From: Pseudomonas endophytica
GTDB taxonomy: Bacteria; Pseudomonadota; Gammaproteobacteria; Pseudomonadales; Pseudomonadaceae
Assembly (NCBI RefSeq): GCF_001411475.1
Contig: NZ_LLWH01000101.1
Coordinates: forward strand, 1 to 48,410
DNA: 48,410 nucleotides
Direction of reading: 5' to 3'
The notes under the pieces are model-generated. The model searched no databases and was not told the DNA's origin. It was given only the letters and a program-made list of their open reading frames with translations. The translations under genes were made by a program, and so were the position numbers. Positions 8,256-16,833 of the stretch are shown here, in pieces; position 1 is the stretch's first letter; every line of letters begins with the position of its first letter.

Positions 8256-9539
8256 TCAGATCACGATTCTTAGGCATTGGCCGGCGTGATAAAGCGAAAA
8301 CCCTGCTTCGTACAAACAGCTGCGTAACCCTGCGCGGGGCACCGTTTGCATGGCTGAGAAAGGGATTGGCAGTGCGCTGGCATCACCTTGACACAGGTAG
8401 TCGGCAAAGGCTTTGCCGACCACGGTGCCGGTGGTCACGCCTCGCCCGTTATAGCCCGTGACGGCGACTAAACCGGGCGCGGGTTCAAATAAACGCATCA
8501 AGTGGTCGGGGGTGAACGCGATGCAGCCGGTCCATGTGCACGCCCACTCAACGCCTTTCAAATACGCAAAGTAATGCTGCTGCACGCGGTCAGCCCACGC
8601 CTTCAAAAACCAGGTGGGTTTTTGATTGCCGTTACCCAAGCTGCCAAGCAGTAAGCGGCCTTGCGCGTCGCGGCGGATGCTGCTGAGTACTTGGCGCGTG
8701 TCCCACGAGCCTTGGCCGCCGGGCAAGATGCGTAGGGCGCTGTCATCGGTCAGGGGTTCAGAAGCCACTTGGTAGTAGTAACCGGGGAAAAAGTTACGCC
8801 GCAAGTCCGTCCATTCGCCTTCGGTGTAAGCGTTAGAGGCCAGCACCACCTGTTCGGCGCTGACGGCGCCGTGGGCGGTTTGCACCGACCAGCGTGCGCC
8901 TTGGCGCTCCAGCCCGGTGACTGGCGACTGGTCAAACAAGCGCCCGCCCAGATCACTGGCGGCTTTCGCCAAGCCCGAGGTGTAGGCCATTGGGTTAAGT
9001 GTGCCCGCACGCCGGTCGAGTAAGGCTGCGGCGATTTTTAGGGTGCCGGTGGCGGCTTCGCACGCGGCGCCGGTGAGCAGCTCGACAGGGGCGCCGCGGC
9101 GTTTCCATTGTTGCTCGCGGCTGCGTAAGTCGGCCTCACCACGGGCGTTGTGAGCCATGTGCAGCGTGCCTTCGCGGCGTAACTGGCAGTCGATGCGGTA
9201 CTTGTCCACAAGGCTGAACACCAGCGACGGCGCAGCGCCGAGCATACGATTTAATTGGCTGCCGATCGCTTGGCCAAAACCGGCTTCGATGTCGTCCGGT
9301 GGAATCCACATCCCCGCATTCACTAGCCCCACGTTACGCCCCGATCCGCCATGCCCGGTGCGGTGCGCCTCCAAGACGCAGACACTTTTGCCCTGCTCGA
9401 GCAAATGAATCGCGGCGGACAGGCCGGTGATACCGGCGCCAATGACGCACACATCGGCGTTTAGCTCGCCTTTAAAGGTCGGCGCCTGAGGACGTTGAGG
9501 CGTCAGGGTTTCCCATAAGCATTGTTCGTGTAGTGGCAT
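8256..9539 (-). CDS. amaA: FAD-dependent L-pipecolate oxidase (AmaA-like)
   Basis: DAO-type flavoprotein of 427 residues. The FAD dinucleotide motif VIGAGITGLSAA is near residues 35-46, with LEAHRTGHGGSGRN (the usual binding glycines) shortly after, and the C-terminal FAD segment is VAVTGYNGRGVTTGT near residues 370-385. I chose the ATG at 9539 (MPLHEQCLW) because TGGAG lies upstream. The pairing with an ALDH7-type dehydrogenase and a divergent LysR gene matches P. putida amaA-amaB. There AmaA oxidises L-pipecolate to delta1-piperideine-6-carboxylate in lysine breakdown. The closest alternative is a gamma-glutamylputrescine oxidase-like enzyme; the neighbourhood favours AmaA. Confidence 0.8.
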   Translation of the reverse strand: MPLHEQCLWETLTPQRPQAPTFKGELNADVCVIGAGITGLSAAIHLLEQGKSVCVLEAHRTGHGGSGRNVGLVNAGMWIPPDDIEAGFGQAIGSQLNRMLGAAPSLVFSLVDKYRIDCQLRREGTLHMAHNARGEADLRSREQQWKRRGAPVELLTGAACEAATGTLKIAAALLDRRAGTLNPMAYTSGLAKAASDLGGRLFDQSPVTGLERQGARWSVQTAHGAVSAEQVVLASNAYTEGEWTDLRRNFFPGYYYQVASEPLTDDSALRILPGGQGSWDTRQVLSSIRRDAQGRLLLGSLGNGNQKPTWFLKAWADRVQQHYFAYLKGVEWACTWTGCIAFTPDHLMRLFEPAPGLVAVTGYNGRGVTTGTVVGKAFADYLCQGDASALPIPFSAMQTVPRAGLRSCLYEAGFSLYHAGQCLRIVI

Positions 9540-9583
9540 GCCAAGCTCCAAAAATGAAACCCAACGCTGATCAAGCCTCACTT

Positions 9584-9647
9584 GTAGGAGCTGCCGCAGG
9601 CTGCGATCTTTTGACCTTAAAAGATCGCAGCCTGCGGCAGCTCCTAC
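9584..9647. repeat. REP palindrome between amaB and amaA
   Basis: The longest perfect REP in the window. GTAGGAGCTGCCGCAGGCTG and its complement CAGCCTGCGGCAGCTCCTAC are separated by a short A/T-rich loop. It sits in the 162-base gap between two genes of one pathway and could act as an attenuator or stabiliser. Confidence 0.9.
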
Positions 9648-9701
9648 GGGGTGTTCGTCTGTTAGTCCACGTGCCGCCCCGCGCGAACAGGTGTTCCTCC
9701 G

Positions 9702-11192
9702 TTAGTCGAACGTGATGCCCTGCGCCAACGGCAGTTCCAGCGAGTAGTTCACGGTATTGGTCTGGCGCCGCATGTAGCCGCGCCACGCATCTGAACCCGA
9801 CTCGCGACCGCCGCCGGTTTCTTTTTCGCCACCAAAAGCGCCGCCAATCTCTGCACCACTCGGGCCAATGTTGACGTTGGCGATCCCGCAATCACTGCCG
9901 GTTGCCGACATAAACTGCTCAGCCTCGCGCAGGTCAGTGGTGAAGATGCAGGACGACAAGCCTTGCGGAACGGCGTTGTTCAAACGCAAAGCGTCGGCAA
10001 AGTCACGGTAACCCATCACGTACAAGATCGGTGCGAAGGTTTCGTTGCACACCCCTTCGCTTTGCTCTGGCATTTCCACAATCGCTGGCGCGACGTAGTA
10101 CGCATGGGGGTAGTCATCGGCTAACTGGCGCTCACCGCCAAACACACGCCCACCTTCGCTCAGGGCCTGTTCCAGCGCGTTTTGCATGGTTTCAAAACTG
10201 TGTTTGTCGATCAGAGGGCCGACCAAATTGCCCTCCAGCGGGTGACCAATACGTATGTTGGCGTAAGCGGCTTTGAGCCGAGTGACAATCTCTTCTTTGA
10301 CCGACTCATGGGCGATCAAGCGGCGCAAGCTGGTGCAGCGTTGACCCGCCGTGCCCACAGCACTAAACAGGATGGCGCGCACTGCCATGTCCAGGTCGGC
10401 GCTTGGGCCAAGGATCATTGCGTTGTTGCCGCCCAGCTCTAGGATGCTACGGGCAAAGCGGGCAGCCACTTTTGGCGCCACTTCGCGGCCCATACGGGTG
10501 CTGCCGGTTGCGCTAATCAGCGCCACACGCGGGTCATCGACCAACGCTTCACCGGCGTCACGGCCACCGATGATCACTTGGCTTAAGTACTTAGGTGCGT
10601 CGCTGAAGGTGCTTAACACGCGGTCAAACAGTGCCTGACAGGCCAGCGCCGTCAGCGGGGTTTTCTCAGAAGGCTTCCAGATCACCGCGTTGCCGCAGAC
10701 CAGCGCCAGCGTGGTGTTCCAAGCCCACACCGCGACGGGGAAGTTAAAGGCGCTGATCACACCGACCACGCCCAGCGGGTGCCAGGTTTCACGCATGTGA
10801 TGGCCCGGGCGCTCCGAGGCGATGGTCAGCCCGTAAAGTTGGCGCGACAGGCCCACAGCGAAGTCGCAGATGTCGATCATCTCCTGCACCTCACCCAAGC
10901 CTTCTTGGGTGATCTTGCCCGCTTCCCACGACACCAGTTCGCCCAAGTCCGCTTTGTACTCACGCAACAGCTCACCGAACTGACGCACCAACTCACCCCG
11001 ACGCGGTGCTGGGACCTTGCGCCACGCGTCAAACGCATATTCAGCACGTGTGACATGCTGCTCGACTTCGGCAGCCCCTTCCCACTGCACTGCGCCGATC
11101 TGGCTGCCATCAATCGGCGTGTGTACTGGCTGCTTGCCCTGTTGGTACAAGGCAGGGTTCACACCAAGACGATCCAGTAATGCAGCAACCAT
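9702..11192 (-). CDS. amaB: Delta1-piperideine-6-carboxylate (aminoadipate semialdehyde) dehydrogenase, ALDH7 family
   Basis: NAD(P)-dependent aldehyde dehydrogenase of 496 residues, the usual length for the antiquitin (ALDH7A1) family. The N-terminal cofactor region contains GVVGVISAFNFPVAVW and WKPSEKTPL. The general base Glu is in ILELGGNNAMI and the catalytic Cys in VGTAGQRCTSLRR. The C-terminus GGEKETGGGRESGSDAW is also characteristic. It oxidises 2-aminoadipate-6-semialdehyde to 2-aminoadipate, the step after AmaA. ATG at 11192 with AAGGAG 6 bases upstream. Probably transcribed with amaA and controlled by the divergent LysR protein. Confidence 0.9.
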   Translation of the reverse strand: MVAALLDRLGVNPALYQQGKQPVHTPIDGSQIGAVQWEGAAEVEQHVTRAEYAFDAWRKVPAPRRGELVRQFGELLREYKADLGELVSWEAGKITQEGLGEVQEMIDICDFAVGLSRQLYGLTIASERPGHHMRETWHPLGVVGVISAFNFPVAVWAWNTTLALVCGNAVIWKPSEKTPLTALACQALFDRVLSTFSDAPKYLSQVIIGGRDAGEALVDDPRVALISATGSTRMGREVAPKVAARFARSILELGGNNAMILGPSADLDMAVRAILFSAVGTAGQRCTSLRRLIAHESVKEEIVTRLKAAYANIRIGHPLEGNLVGPLIDKHSFETMQNALEQALSEGGRVFGGERQLADDYPHAYYVAPAIVEMPEQSEGVCNETFAPILYVMGYRDFADALRLNNAVPQGLSSCIFTTDLREAEQFMSATGSDCGIANVNIGPSGAEIGGAFGGEKETGGGRESGSDAWRGYMRRQTNTVNYSLELPLAQGITFD

Positions 11193-11299
11193 GGGGTACT
11201 CCTTAGACTCATTAAAGATTCAATGGTCTTTAGTTGTAGCTGGCTCAACGGGTGGTAACAAACGACCTTTAAGCGAGATATCATTCCGAAAATTCATGC

Positions 11300-11320
11300 T
11301 GTACGTATAAAGTCCGTACA
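11300..11320. promoter_or_regulatory. Inverted repeat in the amaB-lysR divergent region
   Basis: TGTACG and CGTACA are separated by 9 bases (21 bases overall). The site lies 22 bases before the LysR-type gene start and about 110 bases upstream of amaB. The position is right for the recognition site of the LysR protein, which usually binds partly dyad sequences between divergent genes. Only the repeat itself is observed. Confidence 0.5.
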
Positions 11321-11342
11321 CACCAAGCCCTTGGGGATCTTT

Positions 11343-12266
11343 ATGCTCAACAAGCGTTATCTGCCATCAATCACGGCGCTGCAGTGCTTTGAGGCGGTGA
11401 CCCGGCACCTGAGCTTCACCCGTGCAGCCCAAGAGCTGCACCTGACCCAGAGCGCGGTCAGCAAGCAGGTCGCGCAGCTGGAAGAGCTGCTTCAGCACTT
11501 GCTGTTTCGCCGGGTGCGTCGTCGTCTGCAACTGACGCCCGCAGGTGATTTGTACTTGGTGGAAGTCCGAAAAATCCTGACCCAAGTCGAAATGTCGACC
11601 CATACCCTGCGCTCTTACGGGGGTGAAACCGAAGTGTTGCGTGTCTCAACGCCGTCGACCTTCGGCGCGCGCTGGCTGGTGCCGCGCCTCAAGGGCTGGC
11701 GGCTGCGCCACCCGCATATTCATCTGGATGTGTGCAACGAACAATCTGCTGATGCGTTGCTGCAAGGGCACAGTGATCTGGCGTTTTATTTTGGTCAGGG
11801 TTCACGACCCGGCACTGAGTGCGTGAAGCTATTCGGTGAAGAGCTGGTGGCGGTGTGCGCGCCGTCGAGTTTGCCTCATCAGCCGTTTACTGACCCGACG
11901 CAATTAACCGATCTGGTTTTGCTGCAAAATGCCTCACGCCCACAAGCTTGGCACGAATGGTTTGAACGCCAGGGCTATCACACCGACCACAGTTATCACG
12001 GACCACGCTTCGACACGTTCTACATGTGCATTCGTGCCGCGCAGGTCGGTTGCGGCGTGGCGTTACTGCCCAGGTTTTTGGTGGAAGAAGAATTAACTGA
12101 CGGCAAGTTGGTCATTGCCTGGCAGCATCCGATGCCCAGTCGCGACGCGTATTACTTGGCCTATCCTGAACATTCGGCAGGCGTACCCAAGGTTAAGGCG
12201 TTTGTGACGTGGATGATGGAGCATATCGATCACCCCGTAGGAGCTGCCGAAGGCTGCGATCTTTAG
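11343..12266 (+). CDS. LysR-family transcriptional regulator (likely regulator of amaAB)
   Basis: LysR-type activator of 307 residues. The N-terminal winged helix-turn-helix covers about residues 5-65, with FTRAAQELHLTQSAVSKQVAQLE as the recognition region. The effector-binding domain follows from about residue 90. I use the ATG at 11343 rather than the TTG at 11331. It is divergent from amaB, matching the arrangement in P. putida, so lysine/pipecolate catabolism is the likely target. Oddity: the last ten codons (VGAAEGCDL and stop) are the left arm of a REP palindrome, which supplies the TAG at 12264-12266. Confidence 0.88.
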   Translation: MLNKRYLPSITALQCFEAVTRHLSFTRAAQELHLTQSAVSKQVAQLEELLQHLLFRRVRRRLQLTPAGDLYLVEVRKILTQVEMSTHTLRSYGGETEVLRVSTPSTFGARWLVPRLKGWRLRHPHIHLDVCNEQSADALLQGHSDLAFYFGQGSRPGTECVKLFGEELVAVCAPSSLPHQPFTDPTQLTDLVLLQNASRPQAWHEWFERQGYHTDHSYHGPRFDTFYMCIRAAQVGCGVALLPRFLVEEELTDGKLVIAWQHPMPSRDAYYLAYPEHSAGVPKVKAFVTWMMEHIDHPVGAAEGCDL

Positions 12267-12310
12267 ATTTTTAAGATCAGAAGATCGTAGCCTTCGGCCG
12301 CTCCTACGGG
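12234..12310. repeat. REP palindrome overlapping the 3' end of the LysR gene
   Basis: CCCGTAGGAGCTGCCGAAGG is answered by CCTTCGGCCGCTCCTACGGG, with inner arms GATCTT/AAGATC. The left arm is translated as the C-terminus of the LysR regulator. The right arm lies outside the gene. Confidence 0.9.
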
Positions 12311-12435
12311 ATAGATAGACGCCAAAATTTAAAAACCTCTGGCAAAACGGTCTGCGAATATGCGCCACTGTCGCCATTCATTGAAAAAGCTGAACGCTGC
12401 GGCTATCAGGCCTGCGCAGCATGGAGATTATCGTT

Positions 12436-13650
12436 ATGAGCGAGAGTGTATTTGCCGATCGCATCGTGCAGAACCTGCTCGACACCGACTTCTACAAATT
12501 GACCATGATGCAGGCGGTGCTGCACAACTACCCCAACGTTGAAGTTGAATGGGAGTTCCGCTGCCGAAACAGCGAGGACTTGCGCCCGTACTTAAGCGAA
12601 ATACGTCTGCAAATCGAGCGTTTGGCCGAGTTGAGCATGACCCAAGATCAACTCGGGTTTCTAGAACGCATCACGTTTATGAAGCCCGACTTCATCCGCT
12701 TTCTGGGGCTGTTTCGCTTCAATCTGCGCTACGTGCATGCCGGTGTCGAGAACGGCGAGCTGTTTATCCGTCTGCGCGGGCCGTGGTTGCACGTGATTTT
12801 GTTTGAAGTGCCACTGCTGGCAATTGTCAGTGAAGTGCGCAACCGCTCCCGCTATGCCGGCACCTTGTTGCTAGAGGCCCGCGAGCAGCTGTATCGCAAA
12901 TTCGACTGGCTACAGGCCAACGCCACCACTGAAGAACTGTCCGACTTGCAAGTCGCTGATTTCGGCACACGCCGCCGGTTTTCTTACCGCGTGCAGGAAG
13001 AAGTGGTCACTGTGCTCAAGCATGATTTCCCAGGGCGCTTTGTCGGCACCAGTAACGTTAACCTGTCCCGCGAACTGAGCATGAAGCCGCTGGGCACCAT
13101 GGCTCACGAGTGGATCATGGCGCACCAGCAACTGGGCCCCCGGTTGATCGACAGCCAGAGTGCCGCGCTCGATTGCTGGGTGCGTGAGTACCGTGGCCTG
13201 CTGGGGATTGCCCTGACCGACTGCATCACCACTGATGCCTTCCTCACGGACTTTGATCTGTACTTCGCCAAGCTGTTTGACGGTTTGCGTCACGACTCGG
13301 GTGACCCGCTGGTGTGGGCCGAAAAATGCATCGCGCATTACCACCGGCTGGGCATTGACCCCATGAGCAAGACGTTGGTGTTTTCTGACAGCCTGACACT
13401 GCCCCGTGCACTGGGCATTTTCCGAGCGTTGCGCGGCAAAATTAACGTCAGTTTTGGGATCGGGACTAACCTGACCTGTGACATTCCGGGTGTTGAGCCA
13501 ATGAGCATCGTGCTTAAAATGACCGCCTGCAATGGCTCGCCGGTTGCAAAGATTTCAGATGAACCGGGCAAGACCCACTGCTCGGACCCAAACTTTGCCT
13601 CTTATTTGCGCCACGTTTTCCATGTTCCTGAACAATCCTCCAAGGAGTGA
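12436..13650 (+). CDS. pncB: Nicotinate phosphoribosyltransferase
   Basis: Converts nicotinate plus PRPP to nicotinate mononucleotide in the NAD salvage pathway; cytoplasmic. At 404 residues it is close to E. coli PncB (400). The N-terminus [15 protein letters not shown] is the family hallmark. The segment [20 protein letters not shown] followed by HEW holds the phosphorylatable His, and [10 protein letters not shown] and GIGTNLTCD lie in the C-terminal barrel. I took the ATG at 12436, with GGAG about 9 bases upstream. nadE follows after 3 bases, forming a two-gene NAD operon. Confidence 0.95.
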   Translation: MSESVFADRIVQNLLDTDFYKLTMMQAVLHNYPNVEVEWEFRCRNSEDLRPYLSEIRLQIERLAELSMTQDQLGFLERITFMKPDFIRFLGLFRFNLRYVHAGVENGELFIRLRGPWLHVILFEVPLLAIVSEVRNRSRYAGTLLLEAREQLYRKFDWLQANATTEELSDLQVADFGTRRRFSYRVQEEVVTVLKHDFPGRFVGTSNVNLSRELSMKPLGTMAHEWIMAHQQLGPRLIDSQSAALDCWVREYRGLLGIALTDCITTDAFLTDFDLYFAKLFDGLRHDSGDPLVWAEKCIAHYHRLGIDPMSKTLVFSDSLTLPRALGIFRALRGKINVSFGIGTNLTCDIPGVEPMSIVLKMTACNGSPVAKISDEPGKTHCSDPNFASYLRHVFHVPEQSSKE

Positions 13651-13653
13651 ATC

Positions 13654-14481
13654 ATGCAGGCCGTACAGCGTCAGATTGCTGAAGATCTCAAGGTCCAACC
13701 CCCGTTTAAAGACACTGCCGCACTTGAGGCCGAGATTGCACGGCGCATCACCTTTATTCAGTGCTGTTTGCACAACGCTAGGCTCAAGACTCTGGTGCTG
13801 GGTATCAGTGGCGGCGTCGACTCGTTGACTGCCGGCTTACTGGCTCAGAGAGCCGTCCAGCAATTGCGCGATCAGACAGGCGATAAAGCCTTCCACTTTA
13901 TTGCCGTGCGCCTGCCTTACGGCGTGCAGCACGACGAAGCTGATGCCACGGCGGCCGTCGACTTTATCAAGCCCGATGAGTGCCAAACCGTGAACATCGG
14001 CCCGGCGGTCAAAGCCCTCGCAGCAGAAATCACCGCCTTTGAAGGCAAGACCCCTGAAAGCGTGGATTTTGTGCTGGGCAATACCAAGGCGCGGATGCGC
14101 ATGGTGGCGCAATACAGCATCGCCGGGGCGACGGGCGGTCTGGTGATCGGCACTGACCACGCGGCAGAGGCGGTGATGGGCTTTTTCACCAAATTTGGTG
14201 ATGGCTCCTGCGATCTGGCTCCGCTCAGCGGGCTGGTTAAGAATCAAGTTCGCGCCATTGCGCGACACCTTGGTGCGCCAGAATCATTGGTCGAGAAAGT
14301 ACCGACGGCAGACCTTGAAGACCTGGCGCCGGGCAAACCCGACGAAGTGTCCCACGGCGTGACGTATGCCGAGATTGATGCCTTCTTGCACGGCCAACCG
14401 GTAAGAGAAGAGGCGTTCAATATCATTTGCCGCACCTATGAGAAAACCCACCACAAACGTGAGATGCCGTTCGCGCCGTAA
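13654..14481 (+). CDS. nadE: NH3-dependent NAD+ synthetase
   Basis: Amidates deamido-NAD to NAD+, the last step of NAD synthesis. 275 residues, the same length as the ammonia-dependent E. coli enzyme, with no glutaminase domain. The PP-loop ATP motif GISGGVDS is near residues 50-57. [20 protein letters not shown] and [13 protein letters not shown] are typical NadE segments. AAGGAG overlaps the pncB stop, so the two genes are translationally close. Confidence 0.96.
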   Translation: MQAVQRQIAEDLKVQPPFKDTAALEAEIARRITFIQCCLHNARLKTLVLGISGGVDSLTAGLLAQRAVQQLRDQTGDKAFHFIAVRLPYGVQHDEADATAAVDFIKPDECQTVNIGPAVKALAAEITAFEGKTPESVDFVLGNTKARMRMVAQYSIAGATGGLVIGTDHAAEAVMGFFTKFGDGSCDLAPLSGLVKNQVRAIARHLGAPESLVEKVPTADLEDLAPGKPDEVSHGVTYAEIDAFLHGQPVREEAFNIICRTYEKTHHKREMPFAP

Positions 14482-14534
14482 TTAAGCCGACGCCTCTCGG
14501 GCCATCGCAGCAACAAGGCTACCTGCAGGTGGCT

Positions 14535-14596
14535 ACTGGCTGCGATCGGCCAGACGATCAAAAGATCGCAGCCTTCGTGCCTCGGTAGCTCCTACG
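14535..14596. repeat. Degenerate REP after nadE
   Basis: CTGGCTGCGATC and AAAGATCGCAGCC face each other, followed by a REP right arm GTAGCTCCTACG. It is diverged relative to the other copies. Confidence 0.65.
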
Positions 14597-14690
14597 AAAA
14601 AACGGAATGAACCCTGCATTTTTTTTCGCTTGTTCCTACTCCTTTCAAGGGCTTAGATAGAGCTCTATTTCGTCGCCCGAGCCCTGCCCC

Positions 14691-15713
14691 ATGTCTGCTT
14701 TTGATGGTTTGTTCTCTCTGGTCGAGTCGACACTCGATCAGCCAACTGCTCAATGGTTACGTGAGCATGTCGACGTTCCCGAAGCCTTACAGAGCTTTAA
14801 CTGGAGCGAACAGGCGCTGCACCGCGTATGGCTCGCCCAAGCCTTGAACCTGTGCCTGTTTCATACGCTGGTGAACGCCGTGCCAGACGGCAGACGCTAT
14901 GTCGAAGAACAGGCTCAACAAGGGCGCAAGGTGGTGTTTGATCACGGCGCCATTCGCACCGTTGACTGGCCCTCAAACGGCGAACTGCCGCGTGGCCGTC
15001 AGGCTTTTTCACGCTTACTGGAGCCGTTGGGCTTTACAGATGTACGAACCTATCCGCTGACCAAATTGAATATGACCGGTTGGGGTTATCGGCAAATGGA
15101 TCTGCCTGAAGACATTGCGCAGTTTTTTGTCTCTGAGCTGCATCCAGGACGATTCAGCGAGCCCTTTCAACAGGCCGTGAGCCGCGTGCTGGGGTCAAGC
15201 GTCGATCCCTTGCAGGCGCAACACCTGAGCCTGCTCAATCGTCTGAGCTTGACCCGCCATTGCAGCCTGAGTGAAGCCCGTACGCTCTTGCCTGCTCTAC
15301 ACCGGGCCTTTGGCCGACAACACGGCGTGGTGCGGGAAGCGGACTATCTGTGCCTGCTCAATGAGAGCGCGGAAATGGCTTGGATTGCCACCGAGGGCAA
15401 CAGCTTCAATCACTTAACCGATCGCGTGCAGGACCTTGACGCTTGCGTCGCCCAACAGCGCCAATTGCAGCGGCCCATGAAGGACAGCATTGAAGTCTCA
15501 GCTTCAGGCCGAGTCATGCAAACGGCCTACCGCGCCTGCACGGTGACCCGCGAGTTGATTGATGCTCAGGGCCATTGCCGAGAACATCAAGTTCCAGGCT
15601 CGTTCGTCGAGTTCATTCAGCGCAAGGTCGACCCAGACAACGGCCGCATAGATCTGAATTTCGACAGCAGCAACGCCCAAGGCATTTTCAAAATGACCGA
15701 CTCAAAAATCTGA
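14691..15713 (+). CDS. DUF1338 metalloenzyme, HglS/YdcJ-like (2-oxoadipate dioxygenase/decarboxylase family)
   Basis: 340-residue protein of the DUF1338 family, whose characterised member HglS of P. putida converts 2-oxoadipate to D-2-hydroxyglutarate with Fe(II). The likely metal ligands are visible: H85 in VFDHGAIRTV, H241 in GNSFNHLTDRV and E307 in PGSFVEFIQRK. Their spacing resembles the His/His/Glu triad of HglS. The protein is much shorter than HglS (about 464 residues) and could represent another clade with a different 2-oxoacid substrate. It lies 2.4 kb beyond the amaAB/lysR lysine-catabolism cluster, whose end product 2-aminoadipate leads to 2-oxoadipate, so a role in that route is plausible but inferred. 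Confidence 0.75.
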   Translation: MSAFDGLFSLVESTLDQPTAQWLREHVDVPEALQSFNWSEQALHRVWLAQALNLCLFHTLVNAVPDGRRYVEEQAQQGRKVVFDHGAIRTVDWPSNGELPRGRQAFSRLLEPLGFTDVRTYPLTKLNMTGWGYRQMDLPEDIAQFFVSELHPGRFSEPFQQAVSRVLGSSVDPLQAQHLSLLNRLSLTRHCSLSEARTLLPALHRAFGRQHGVVREADYLCLLNESAEMAWIATEGNSFNHLTDRVQDLDACVAQQRQLQRPMKDSIEVSASGRVMQTAYRACTVTRELIDAQGHCREHQVPGSFVEFIQRKVDPDNGRIDLNFDSSNAQGIFKMTDSKI

Positions 15714-15724
15714 GCCTGAATGCA

Positions 15725-15760
15725 AACAGCCCTGACGGCGCAAAGCTCGTCAGGGCTGTT
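15725..15760. terminator. Hairpin between convergent DUF1338 gene and azurin gene
   Basis: Perfect 13-bp stem AACAGCCCTGACG/CGTCAGGGCTGTT around a 10-base loop, placed between two convergent stop codons. It could end transcripts from both sides, though neither strand shows a strong T run. Confidence 0.7.
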
Positions 15761-15776
15761 GAACGTAACCGGATAC

Positions 15777-16223
15777 TTATTTAAGCGTGACAGTGCCTTT
15801 CATCATCGAGATGTGGCCCGGGAACGAGCAGAAGAAACTGTATTTTTCATTCGGGTCCAACTTGGAGACATCAAACGTCACAGCATCTGTTTCGCCAGCA
15901 CCGATGATCTTGGTGTGCGCGATGATGCGAGTGTCACCGTCTTTCAGGTAGCCCTTGTCGATACCTGCGCTTAGGCCATCAGTGGCGATAGGCTGCATGT
16001 CGGCTTCTTTACTCAGAACCCAGTTATGGCCCATGACCGTTTTGGGGAGGCTACCGGAGTGCGTCAACTCTACCGTGAAGGTTTTGCAGGACTTGTCGAT
16101 CTCGACAGCCTTAGTGTTGAACGTCATTTGGTCGGTCGAGTCGACCGTGACCTTGCACTCAGCAGCTAATAATTGGCCACTGGCCAGCGTCAAAAGAGAT
16201 ACCGCAACAACTTTGGCAAACAT
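15777..16223 (-). CDS. azu: Azurin, blue copper protein
   Basis: Periplasmic type 1 copper protein that shuttles single electrons, classically to and from cytochrome c551 and nitrite reductase. 148 residues with a 20-residue signal peptide ending LLAA before ECKVTV. All copper ligands are present: His in MGHNWV, Cys and His in FFCSFPGH, and Met in ISMMKG. The disulfide cysteines are at the mature N-terminus (ECKV) and in DKSCKTF. The ATG at 16223 is preceded by TTGGAG. Confidence 0.97.
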   Translation of the reverse strand: MFAKVVAVSLLTLASGQLLAAECKVTVDSTDQMTFNTKAVEIDKSCKTFTVELTHSGSLPKTVMGHNWVLSKEADMQPIATDGLSAGIDKGYLKDGDTRIIAHTKIIGAGETDAVTFDVSKLDPNEKYSFFCSFPGHISMMKGTVTLK

Positions 16224-16538
16224 GGTTTTTCTCCAAGGCAGGGTACAAAAAATCCATTATTTGTATACAGGATGCACGAAAATACGTGTTGTTCCAATGA
16301 CTCAAGTCATGTCGTGACGTTTTTGTCATGACCTTCTATCAGGGAAAATAATCCAAAACCAGCATCCGCCCCCTATTCCAGAGGTTTTCGGGGTTTAATC
16401 CACACCCGCCTTTTGATCTGAGTCGCGTCGTTTTTCACTCTCAAACAGCCTGCTGGCAAAACCCGGCTAACGGCTTGGCACTAATACAGGGCAGAATACG
16501 CGCCGCTCAACCCACCTTCGACCCCCAGAGGATCGCTC
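16224..16538. other. Azurin upstream region (no gene)
   Basis: No gene is visible. The part next to azu contains a palindrome ATGACT-CA-AGTCAT at 16297-16310 and nearby GTCATG/CATGAC repeats (about 16307-16340), a plausible operator region for azu. I did not find an ANR/FNR box (TTGAT-N4-ATCAA). The right part leads into the small charged protein gene, with GAGGATC as its ribosome site. Confidence 0.4.
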
Positions 16539-16733
16539 ATGGCCAAACCCAACTATAACTTCGCTAAGCGTCAACGAGACTTGGCTAAAGAGCAGAAGAA
16601 AGAGGAAAAGCTCGCGCGCAAGAAAGCAGCCGCTGAAGCTGGCAACGTAGAACACCTAGAAGAGCTTGATGCAGAGCAGGAAGTCATCGAAGACGGCACT
16701 GACGCCGCGCACGATCCCGTAGAAAAAGCATAA
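16539..16733 (+). CDS. Small charged protein, unknown function
   Basis: 64 residues. The first half is strongly basic (KRQRDLAKEQKKEEKLARKK, likely one long helix). The second half is acidic (EELDAEQEVIEDGTD). A good ribosome site (GAGGATC) precedes the ATG and a stable hairpin follows the stop, so I consider it a real gene. I do not recognise a named family. The layout of a basic helix followed by an acidic tail is compatible with nucleic-acid or ribosome association, but this is a guess. Confidence 0.75.
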   Translation: MAKPNYNFAKRQRDLAKEQKKEEKLARKKAAAEAGNVEHLEELDAEQEVIEDGTDAAHDPVEKA

Positions 16734-16734
16734 C

Positions 16735-16752
16735 GCCAGCCCGAAGGCTGGC
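16735..16752 (+). terminator. Hairpin after the small charged protein gene
   Basis: GCCAGCC/GGCTGGC stem with a CGAA tetraloop, starting 2 bases after the stop codon. The T run is poor. Confidence 0.5.
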
Positions 16753-16774
16753 TGCTGTAAGCCGTCTAAACCGT

Positions 16775-16821
16775 GTAAGAGCGAGCTTTAATGATCAAAA
16801 GATCGCGAAGCTCGCCCCTAC
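16775..16821. repeat. REP variant (GAGCGAGC class)
   Basis: GTAAGAGCGAGCTT and AAGCTCGCCCCTAC face each other around GATCAAAAGATC. The arm sequence GAGCGAGC differs from the GAGCTGCCG class. It lies at the 3' side of the ygiQ gene. Confidence 0.7.
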
Positions 16822-16833
16822 AGGACAGTTGCA

